Origin: SYAN01 sp964406345
GTDB taxonomy: Bacteria > Actinomycetota > Actinomycetes > Nanopelagicales > Nanopelagicaceae
DNA length: 11,126 nucleotides
NCBI GenBank assembly: GCA_964406345.1
Contig: CAYORK010000029.1
Coordinates: forward strand, 1-11,126
Reading direction: 5' to 3'
Shown: in pieces, positions 5,461 to 11,126 of the stretch
Position numbering within the stretch: position 1 is the stretch's first letter
How the letters are laid out: the number at the start of each line of letters is the position of its first letter
Position numbers and translations under genes: made by a program
The notes under the pieces: model-generated
What the model was told of the DNA's origin: nothing
Seen by the model: only the letters and a program-made list of their open reading frames with translations
Databases searched by the model: none

Positions 5461-7281
5461 TCAGAAAGCTGACTCTGCCAACTCCATGATCGAACCATCC
5501 TCAGCCTCGACGATCTTTCGATCTGCAGTGATGTGTGGCAAGACGTGCGAGACGAAGTACTTCGCAGCGGCGACCTTGCCGGTGTAGAAGTCTTTGTCCT
5601 TGCCATCAAGTCGTGTGATCGCAATATCTGCTTGACGTAGCAAGAGCCATGCAATCACCACATCACCTACTGCCATGAGAAGACGTGAGGTGTTGAGTCC
5701 GATCTTGTAGAGCTCTTCTGGCTTCTCTTGTGAGGCCATAGCAAGCCCAACGAGATTCGAGATGATGGTGCCGACTTCACTGAGTGCTTTACCGAATGCT
5801 TCTTTCTCTGCTGCGAGTGCACCACCTGAGGTAGCGAGTGCGGTCATCTCCTTCGAGAGTCGACCGATCGCTTGACCATTGTTCTTCACGATCTTGCGGA
5901 AGAAGAAGTCGAGACCTTGGATCGCGGTCGTACCTTCGTAGAGGGTGTCGATCTTCGCATCTCTTACATATTGCTCAAGAGGCCAATCCATGGTGAACCC
6001 AGAGCCGCCGAATGTCTGTAGTGATTCAGTACCGAGTAGGACCCAAGACTTCTCACTACCGTAACCCTTGACTATCGGAAGCAAGAGGTCGTTGAGTGCT
6101 TCTAACTCATCGATCTTCTCTTTGTCGATGCCATCTGCTTGTCCGATCGCGATCGCATCTTGGATGGATGCGGTGTAGAGGACGAGCGCTCGCATACCTT
6201 CGGCGTAGGCCTTCTGCACCATCAATGATCTACGGACGTCAGGGTGCTTGATGATCGTCACTCGCGGGCTCGCCTTATCGGTCATCTTCGTCATGTCGGG
6301 GCCCTGAACGCGTGATTTCGCATATTCCAAGGCGTTCTTGTAGCCGGTTGAGAGCGTGGCGATCGCCTTGGTACCGACCATCATTCGTGCGAATTCGATG
6401 ATCTTGAACATCTGCGCGATTCCATCGTGTACCTCACCAAGAAGGTAACCAACTGCTGGTTCCTTCTCACCGAGATTCATCTCGCAGGTTGCCGAGACAT
6501 TGAGCCCCATCTTGTGTTCTACGTTGGTTACATAGACACCGTTGCGCTTGCCGATCGCTCCAGTCTCAGCATCGAACATGAACTTCGGGATCAAGAAGAG
6601 CGAGAGTCCTTTGGTTCCAGGACCATGTCCTTCAGGGCGTGCCAATACGAAATGGATGATGTTTTCGAATATGTCAGCATCACCTGATGTGATGAATCGC
6701 TTCGTCCCAGTGATGTGCCATGTGCCATCGGCTTGCTTGACCGCCTTGCTGCGACCTGCACCGACATCTGAACCTGCATCAGGTTCAGTGAGCATCATCG
6801 TCGCGCCCCATTCACGGTCGACCATGAACTTCGCGATCTTCTTCTGGAAGTCGTCACCAAGTACATACGCAACTTGTGCGAATGCGAAACCTGATGCATA
6901 GATGTGCACTGCAGGATTGGAACCCAAGACCATCTCTGCGATCGCCCAACGAACAGACGGCGGGATCATCGTGCCACCGAGTTCTGCAGGTACGTCGACC
7001 TTTCCCCACTCGCCATCTACGTACGCGCGATATGACTTCTTGAATCCTTCTGGCAATGTGACATTGCCACTCGCCTTGTCGAACTTCGTCCCTTCGCGAT
7101 CGCCTTCGACGAAGGAAGCGGCGAGATCGTTCTCGGTGAGTCGTTTCACTTCTTCCAACATCCCCATCGCAGTCTCGCGATCGAGGTCGGAGTAGATGGA
7201 GGTACCTAAGATCGACTCTCGCCCGAGGAGATCGAAGAGGCAGAATTCGATGTCTTTGAGATTGGCGCGGTAATGGGTCAT
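5461..7281 (-). CDS. fadE5: Acyl-CoA dehydrogenase, FadE5-like
   Basis: This flavoenzyme catalyses the first step of fatty-acid beta-oxidation, oxidising acyl-CoA to trans-2-enoyl-CoA and passing electrons to electron-transfer flavoprotein. The 606 residues match the long (about 610) mycobacterial FadE5 type rather than the usual 380-residue enzymes. Landmarks: MTHYRANLKDIEF at the start, ATMMLTEPDAGSDVGAGRSK (160-179, FAD/substrate loop), ITGTKRFITSGDADIFENI (190-208), GTKGLSLFLIPKF (222-234) and EHKMGLNVSATC (255-266). Then come MMVGTKAIATLSTGYKNALE (300-319), SLQTFGGSGF (420-429) and LYEGTTAIQ (447-455), whose Glu449 is the likely catalytic base. The C-terminal extra helical domain runs from about 470 and ends in MELAESAF. 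No Shine-Dalgarno is visible before the ATG at 7281, so the message may be nearly leaderless. No ETF or other beta-oxidation gene is adjacent. Chain-length preference cannot be read from the sequence. Confidence 0.95.
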   Translation of the reverse strand: MTHYRANLKDIEFCLFDLLGRESILGTSIYSDLDRETAMGMLEEVKRLTENDLAASFVEGDREGTKFDKASGNVTLPEGFKKSYRAYVDGEWGKVDVPAELGGTMIPPSVRWAIAEMVLGSNPAVHIYASGFAFAQVAYVLGDDFQKKIAKFMVDREWGATMMLTEPDAGSDVGAGRSKAVKQADGTWHITGTKRFITSGDADIFENIIHFVLARPEGHGPGTKGLSLFLIPKFMFDAETGAIGKRNGVYVTNVEHKMGLNVSATCEMNLGEKEPAVGYLLGEVHDGIAQMFKIIEFARMMVGTKAIATLSTGYKNALEYAKSRVQGPDMTKMTDKASPRVTIIKHPDVRRSLMVQKAYAEGMRALVLYTASIQDAIAIGQADGIDKEKIDELEALNDLLLPIVKGYGSEKSWVLLGTESLQTFGGSGFTMDWPLEQYVRDAKIDTLYEGTTAIQGLDFFFRKIVKNNGQAIGRLSKEMTALATSGGALAAEKEAFGKALSEVGTIISNLVGLAMASQEKPEELYKIGLNTSRLLMAVGDVVIAWLLLRQADIAITRLDGKDKDFYTGKVAAAKYFVSHVLPHITADRKIVEAEDGSIMELAESAF

Positions 7282-7338
7282 GGGCTAAGGATGCTACTGG
7301 GCAGTAACTTACGCAAGAGAAGAGCCAGGCCCTCTGAT

Positions 7339-7412
7339 TGGAGCGGGCGACGGGAATCGAACCCGCGCTGTCAGCTTGGGAAGCTGACGTGATGCCATTT
7401 CACTACGCCCGC
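7339..7412 (-). tRNA. tRNA-Gly (anticodon CCC), CCA encoded
   Basis: The minus strand folds as a complete cloverleaf. The acceptor GCGGGCG (5' end at 7412) pairs with CGCCCGC (7343-7349 on the minus strand). The D-arm is GTGA...TCAC. The anticodon stem TCAGC/GCTGA closes the loop TTCCCAA, giving anticodon CCC, which reads GGG glycine codons. The T-arm is CGGGTTCGATTCCCG. The discriminator is U, usual for bacterial tRNA-Gly, and the terminal CCA is in the DNA (7339-7341). No intron. It lies between the acyl-CoA dehydrogenase gene (same strand, downstream) and dcd (divergent). I saw no flanking direct repeat or integrase, so nothing suggests it serves as an attachment site. Confidence 0.96.
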
Positions 7413-7441
7413 ATGGGATGGAGATGGTCGAGGATTAGTCA

Positions 7442-7470
7442 AGAATAGATGGGAAAGGTAGGTTCGCCAA
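7442..7470 (-). promoter_or_regulatory. Candidate promoter for tRNA-Gly
   Basis: On the minus strand TTGGCG (7465-7470) and TATTCT (7442-7447) are separated by exactly 17 bases, each matching the -35/-10 consensus at four of six positions. Initiation about 7 bases on would give a leader of roughly 20-25 bases before the tRNA. The site overlaps the stretch just upstream of the preferred dcd start at 7473, which fits this stretch being non-coding. Confidence 0.35.
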
Positions 7471-7472
7471 CC

Positions 7473-8051
7473 GTGTTACTGAGCGACCGCGACATCAAAG
7501 AACAGATCGCCTCACAGCGCGTGGGGATCGAGCCCTTCGACCCAACGATGGTCCAACCCTCTTCAGTCGATGTCCGCCTCGACCGCTTCTTTCGGGTCTT
7601 CGAGAATCACAAGTACTCGGAGATCGACCCCTCGGTCGAGCAACCAGAGCTCACCCGCGAACTTGAGGTCGCCGCTGATGAGCACTTCATCCTCCATCCT
7701 GGCGAGTTCGTTCTAGCCAGCACCTACGAAGTCATAACCCTTCCCGATGACATCGCAGGTCGCCTCGAAGGAAAGTCATCCCTTGGTCGCCTTGGTCTTC
7801 TCACTCACTCCACCGCCGGATTCATTGATCCCGGATTCTCAGGACACATCACATTGGAACTCTCGAATGTCGCGAACCTTCCGGTCAAACTCTTTCCAGG
7901 AATGAAGATCGGACAACTCTGTCTCATCAAACTCTCATCTCCTGCCGAGCATCCTTATGGATCAGCCGTCTACGGTTCCCGTTACCAAGGTCAACGTGGT
8001 CCGACCCCAAGCAAGTCGTGGCTCAATTTCCACAAGAGCAAGATCCAGTAA
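7473..8051 (+). CDS. dcd: dCTP deaminase (probably bifunctional dCTP deaminase/dUTPase)
   Basis: Dcd deaminates dCTP to dUTP in the route to dTMP. In actinobacteria such as Mycobacterium tuberculosis the same protein also cleaves dUTP to dUMP. From the GTG at 7473 the product is 192 residues and begins MLLSDRDIKEQI, the family's near-universal start. Landmarks: VQPSSVDVRLDRFFRVF (27-43), HPGEFVLAST (75-84), GRLEGKSSLGRLGLLTHSTA (96-115), GFIDPGFSGHITLEL (116-130, with likely catalytic Glu129), PGMKIGQLC (142-150) and YQGQRGPTPS (171-180). An in-frame ATG at 7449 would add eight residues that do not fit the family. The later GTG has AAAGG upstream (7454-7458), spaced rather far. It lies 51 bases before lemA and reads in the same direction. 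The bifunctional call rests on resemblance to the mycobacterial enzyme. Confidence 0.95.
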   Translation: MLLSDRDIKEQIASQRVGIEPFDPTMVQPSSVDVRLDRFFRVFENHKYSEIDPSVEQPELTRELEVAADEHFILHPGEFVLASTYEVITLPDDIAGRLEGKSSLGRLGLLTHSTAGFIDPGFSGHITLELSNVANLPVKLFPGMKIGQLCLIKLSSPAEHPYGSAVYGSRYQGQRGPTPSKSWLNFHKSKIQ

Positions 8052-8102
8052 TCCACTTTCAGGTATTGCTCTTAGGATGAGTGCCTCAGGAGAGAGGTAA
8101 AG

Positions 8103-8654
8103 ATGGAAATCTTCCTAGTGGTCGCAGCGCTCGCAGTAGTCGCTTTCTTCTTGGTTTCGCAGTACAACAAGTTGATTCGTCTCAATGTCCAAGTCGATGA
8201 GGCTTTCGCACAGATAGAAGTACAACTCCAGCGAAGGGCTGACTTGATCCCTAATCTCGTCGAGACCGTCAAGGGCTATGCGAGTCACGAGCGTGAGACA
8301 TTCGAGAAGGTCACCGAAGCACGCGCAAAGTCACAGAGTGCCAATGGAATCGCTGATATCGCTGCAGCCGACAATATGTTGACGCAGGCCCTCCGTGGGC
8401 TTCTCGCCGTCGCTGAGGCATATCCAGACCTCAAGGCCTCCGCGAACTTCATCCAATTGCAGGAAGAACTCTCCACGACCGAGAACAAGGTCGCCTTCGC
8501 GCGTCAGTTCTATAACGACACTGTCCGCACTCTCAACACCGCAGTGAAGACGGTGCCGACCAACTTCTTCGCTGGATTCGCAAAAGTAGGAGAGCGCGAG
8601 TTCTACGAGGTCGATGATCCGATCGCACGGAACGTCCCCAAGGTGAGCTTCTAA
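8103..8654 (+). CDS. lemA: LemA family protein
   Basis: LemA proteins are membrane-anchored helical proteins of unclear biochemical role, frequently encoded beside HtpX or other membrane-stress proteins. The 183-residue product starts with one hydrophobic anchor, IFLVVAALAVVAFFLVS (3-19), with no signal-peptidase motif, then the conserved helical bundle. Family landmarks are VQVDEAFAQIEVQLQRRADL (29-48), IPNLVETVKGYASHE (49-63), and FIQLQEELSTTENKVAFARQ (116-135) followed by FYNDTVRTLN. The N-terminal part probably anchors the protein with its bundle on the outside; this topology is inferred. The start is well supported: ATG 8103 after AGGAGAGAGG (8088-8097). The stop is 8 bases before htpX, so the two are almost certainly one operon. 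Confidence 0.95.
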   Translation: MEIFLVVAALAVVAFFLVSQYNKLIRLNVQVDEAFAQIEVQLQRRADLIPNLVETVKGYASHERETFEKVTEARAKSQSANGIADIAAADNMLTQALRGLLAVAEAYPDLKASANFIQLQEELSTTENKVAFARQFYNDTVRTLNTAVKTVPTNFFAGFAKVGEREFYEVDDPIARNVPKVSF

Positions 8655-8662
8655 CTCAAGAG

Positions 8663-9559
8663 ATGGCTTCCTTCCGCACTCTGCAGGACTCCAATCGTCG
8701 CAAGACGATCGGCTTGTTGTTGGGTTTCGGCGTACTCCTCTGGGTCGTCAGTTACTCAGCGATGAGTTATTTCGGTGCGACTGGCATTGGAGTGATACCG
8801 ATAGCCGTAGGAATCTCTTTGATCTCAGTATGGGGTTCTTACTACGCATCAGATCGTTTGGTCTTGACGATGACCGGTGCACGCGTGATTCAAGAGAGCG
8901 ACAACCCTAAACTCTTCGATCTCGTCCAGGAAGTTTGTCTAGCATCAGGACTTCCGATGCCGAAGGTCGCTATCGTCGTCGATCAGGCACCGAATGCTTT
9001 CGCAACCGGTAGGGATCCGGAACATGCTTTGATCGCATTCACCACCGGCATCTTGGACGCGATGGATCGCGATGAGCTACAAGGAGTCGTCGCACATGAG
9101 ATGGCTCATGTCGCCAATCGCGACACATTGGTCTCTGCTGTCGCAGCTACCACAGCGGGTGCTATCGCCTTGGTCAGTGACTTTTTGATGCGAATCCTTT
9201 GGTTCGGTGGTCGTAGGAATCAAAACAGTTCGAATCCACTCGCCCTCATACTCTCTTTCGTCGTGATCCTCTTGGCACCACTGGCAGCCATGCTGCTCAA
9301 GTCTGCGATCTCGAGAAAACGTGAGGCTCTCGCCGACGCGACCGCGGTTCAATTCACGAGGAATCCGACTGGTCTACGGAAAGCACTTGAGGTCTTGGCC
9401 AGAGATTCGACTGTGGTTCAACAGAGGTCGACAGCAGTGGCTCACATCTGGATCGAGTCCCCTTTGGATGCCAAGGCCGCCTCAAAACTCTTTGCCACGC
9501 ATCCACCGATTGAAGAGCGGATTGCAACGCTTCGTAAGTTGGAAAGCGGCGGGCTATAG
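8663..9559 (+). CDS. htpX: HtpX-like membrane zinc metalloprotease (M48B)
   Basis: HtpX is a cytoplasmic-membrane protease that removes misfolded or damaged membrane proteins with its active site in the cytosol. The 298-residue product has two N-terminal membrane helices (about 16-36 and 42-60), then the catalytic domain with HEMAH at 145-149 (His145, Glu146, His149). The third zinc ligand is the first Glu in EALAD (221-225). Two further hydrophobic segments lie at about 158-180 and 193-212. The end carries the family's FATHPPIEERIATLRKL (277-293). Length and motif order are normal. The start has only a weak AAGAG before the ATG, consistent with coupling to lemA 8 bases upstream. The stop TAG (9557-9559) abuts the kinase stop on the other strand; the two genes overlap tail-to-tail by 6 bases. 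In E. coli htpX responds to the Cpx envelope-stress system; whether the neighbouring two-component pair does this here is inference. Confidence 0.95.
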   Translation: MASFRTLQDSNRRKTIGLLLGFGVLLWVVSYSAMSYFGATGIGVIPIAVGISLISVWGSYYASDRLVLTMTGARVIQESDNPKLFDLVQEVCLASGLPMPKVAIVVDQAPNAFATGRDPEHALIAFTTGILDAMDRDELQGVVAHEMAHVANRDTLVSAVAATTAGAIALVSDFLMRILWFGGRRNQNSSNPLALILSFVVILLAPLAAMLLKSAISRKREALADATAVQFTRNPTGLRKALEVLARDSTVVQQRSTAVAHIWIESPLDAKAASKLFATHPPIEERIATLRKLESGGL

Positions 9560-10996
9560 CGGGAAAGCGAGGATGAACTTCGCGCCTTTTCCAAGCTCTG
9601 ATTCCACTCGCACATCCCCACCATGGGCTTGCATGATCGCTTTGACGATGGAAAGTCCTAGGCCACTTCCTTCTGTCTTGACTGATCGCGTCCGTGAGGA
9701 ATCTGCACGATAGAAGCGTTCGAAGACCTTGGTTTGCTCATCTGGTGCAAGACCAGGACCGTTGTCGGCAACAATCACTTCAGTAGCCGACTCCCTTTCG
9801 ACAACCTCGACCACGATCTTTGTCCCAGGAGGCGTGTGTGAACGCGCGTTTTCCAAGAGATTGGCGATTACCTGATGTATCCGATTCTGGTCACCGAGCA
9901 CATATGACTCCTCATCAGTGAGCTTCACTTCAATCGGATGATCGGGGCCAGCGACACGGGCTGAGGCGACCGCACCACCGATCACTTCGTTGAGATTGAC
10001 TGGAAGTCGTGCGACCTCAAGTGATTGATCGAGACGAGCGAGGAGAAGTAGGTCTTCAACCAACGTCCCCATGCGAATCGATTCATCTTCGATACGTTGC
10101 ACCAACTCCCTCGTCTTCTCCTCGCCAGAGATCACACCTTGCCGGTAGAGCTCGGAAAAACCTCGAATCGCAGTGAGTGGAGTGCGAAGCTCATGGCTTG
10201 CATCTGCGACGAAGCGACGCAATCTATTCTCGCTCTCTACCCGCGCAGCAAAGGACTCTTCGATGCGTGCGAGCATCTGATTGAGTGATGAGACGAGCCG
10301 ACCGACTTCAGTATGCGGTTTAGCGGTGGGAAGTCGAGCCGATAGATCCCCTTCCGCTATCGCCTCGGCAGTGCTCTCAACAGCAGCGAGGGGGCGAAGA
10401 CTTATGCGGATCGCACGCCTTGAGAGAAGCGCGATCAATACCAAGACGACGAAGCCGATCAATGTGAGGAGGTATCTGAGTTGGTCGATGTTCTCTTGGA
10501 CGCTCTCTAGCGACTCTGATGCGACCACAATGCCGATTCCGGATGGAAGTTCGAGGGCAAGGACTCGATACTCACCTTCGCTGCTATCGAGCGTGAAGGG
10601 CGAGCCGTAGGAGATGCGATCTATGACTCGATCCAGTGTCATCTCTATCTTCGCGACACTCAGGTCGCCACCGACGCTTCCGATGACATTCCCGTCGAGA
10701 TCGATGAGCGTGATCGCTACTGCAGAAGGAACACCTCGAATGGGCTCGAGCGGACGGAAGGGTCGATCATCATCGATCTCACCTTGGATACCAGCGCGGT
10801 CGAGTCGGATGATGCTGTTGTCGATGATCGTGACGAGCTGTGCATCGACCTCTTCGATCAGGAAGGTGCGATAGGCGCTTTGAGCCGCGAAACCGGACAA
10901 GAAGAACCCAAGTGCTACGAGGAGTGAGATGCCTAGGACGAGACGATTGCGAAGCGTCCAGTTGCTCGGACGCAACGAGGCAGTAGGCATCCTCAT
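9554..10996 (-). CDS. Two-component sensor histidine kinase, HAMP type
   Basis: A membrane sensor that autophosphorylates on histidine and passes the phosphate to the response regulator encoded just upstream. The 480-residue layout is classical. Helix 1 is at about 17-40, followed by an extracytoplasmic sensor region of about 135 residues and helix 2 at about 175-192. HAMP spans about 193-246, with RPLAAVESTAEAIAEGDLSA. The dimerisation and phosphoacceptor box is FVADASHELRTPLTAIRGF (262-280, phospho-His268). The ATP-binding domain has the N box HQVIANLLENARSH (374-387), G1 DNGPGLAP (411-418), F box VFERFYRAD (424-432) and G2 GSGLGLSIV (443-451). It resembles mycobacterial TcrY/TrcS/PhoR-like kinases, but I cannot assign an orthologue. 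An alternative ATG (10990) is two codons in. It starts 18 bases after the response regulator stop. The ligand is unknown. Confidence 0.95.
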   Translation of the reverse strand: MRMPTASLRPSNWTLRNRLVLGISLLVALGFFLSGFAAQSAYRTFLIEEVDAQLVTIIDNSIIRLDRAGIQGEIDDDRPFRPLEPIRGVPSAVAITLIDLDGNVIGSVGGDLSVAKIEMTLDRVIDRISYGSPFTLDSSEGEYRVLALELPSGIGIVVASESLESVQENIDQLRYLLTLIGFVVLVLIALLSRRAIRISLRPLAAVESTAEAIAEGDLSARLPTAKPHTEVGRLVSSLNQMLARIEESFAARVESENRLRRFVADASHELRTPLTAIRGFSELYRQGVISGEEKTRELVQRIEDESIRMGTLVEDLLLLARLDQSLEVARLPVNLNEVIGGAVASARVAGPDHPIEVKLTDEESYVLGDQNRIHQVIANLLENARSHTPPGTKIVVEVVERESATEVIVADNGPGLAPDEQTKVFERFYRADSSRTRSVKTEGSGLGLSIVKAIMQAHGGDVRVESELGKGAKFILAFPL

Positions 10997-11014
10997 CGAG
11001 ATGACCGGGTCAAC

Positions 11015-11126
11015 TCACTTCTTCGCTGGAAGACGCATGCGATAACCGACACCACGGACAGTGTGTATCAATGGTGGCTCGTAGATATCGATCTTCTTTC
11101 GAAGGTAGGAGATATAGGTCTCGACG
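11015..11126 (-). CDS. OmpR/PhoB-family response regulator, C-terminal end only
   Basis: Only the last 37 codons are inside the window; the receiver domain and most of the DNA-binding domain lie beyond the right edge. The visible end reads VETYISYLRKKIDIYEPPLI, then HTVRGVGYRMRLPAKK and TGA (11015-11017). This is the recognition-helix end and C-terminal wing hairpin of the winged-helix output domain, with the diagnostic RGVGYR. It is on the same strand as the histidine kinase, 18 bases upstream of it, so the two form a cognate pair in one operon (regulator first, kinase second). Target genes cannot be inferred. Confidence 0.93.
   Translation of the reverse strand, partial: VETYISYLRKKIDIYEPPLIHTVRGVGYRMRLPAKK

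Noticed and set aside
6427..6901. Plus-strand ORFs opposite the acyl-CoA dehydrogenase
   Set aside because: They are shadows of a strongly conserved enzyme gene, with no ribosome binding site or recognisable product.
7282..7448. Possible integration site at tRNA-Gly
   Set aside because: No integrase, no repeat of the tRNA 3' end and ordinary housekeeping genes on both sides.
9545..9565. Bidirectional terminator around GCTATAGC at the htpX/kinase junction
   Set aside because: The 8-base palindrome has no loop and no flanking T-tract on either strand, so it cannot form a normal terminator hairpin.
1..11126. CRISPR array, insertion sequence, toxin-antitoxin or phage-defence system
   Set aside because: I found no regularly spaced direct repeats, transposase or nuclease motifs, or terminal inverted repeats; all long frames are accounted for by the listed genes.

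Overview
The window is 11,126 bases of bacterial chromosome, densely coded on both strands, and most likely from an actinobacterium (Actinomycetota). Three things point there: the gene order ssb-rpsR-rplI-dnaB, which lies near the chromosomal origin in actinobacteria; a 606-residue acyl-CoA dehydrogenase that resembles mycobacterial FadE5 along its whole length; and a dCTP deaminase that lines up closely with the mycobacterial protein. Base composition looks intermediate (roughly half G+C by eye), and intergenic gaps are short. This would fit a small-genome, possibly aquatic, lineage, but the sequence does not fix genus or family. A run of exactly 100 N marks a scaffold gap, so this is a draft or metagenome assembly.

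Layout. Positions 1-1048 (+) hold the 3' end of ssb, then rpsR and rplI, closed by a strong hairpin terminator. Positions 1049-1306 are the longest clearly non-coding stretch: the terminator, a short AT-rich patch, then six same-strand DnaA-box-like 9-mers spaced at near-integral helical turns. Next is dnaB (1307-2701, +). Convergent to it is a two-gene minus-strand unit: a winged-helix regulator (3547-3828) followed by a double zinc-ribbon DUF6671-type protein (2708-3541). The regulator is divergent from a SbtA-type sodium/bicarbonate transporter (3887-4852, +), and nested inverted repeats lie between the two starts. After that come a gap-broken EamA/DMT-family transporter (4877-5428, -), the FadE5-like acyl-CoA dehydrogenase (5461-7281, -) and tRNA-Gly(CCC) (-). 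The plus-strand genes dcd, lemA and htpX follow. A minus-strand two-component system, sensor kinase then the C-terminal end of its OmpR-type response regulator, fills the right end. htpX and the kinase gene meet tail-to-tail with their stop codons inside one 6-bp palindrome, CTATAG.

How the genes work together. The left part is replication and translation housekeeping: SSB and DnaB at the fork, S18 and L9 in the ribosome. The central block looks like an inorganic-carbon import module whose local regulator could control both itself and the transporter. lemA-htpX is an envelope-associated pair, with HtpX a membrane zinc protease. The adjacent kinase/regulator pair is a candidate envelope sensor, but nothing in the sequence proves a link. 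The observations most worth following up are the helically phased DnaA-box array before dnaB and the regulator/DUF6671/SbtA locus with its shared operator-like repeats.
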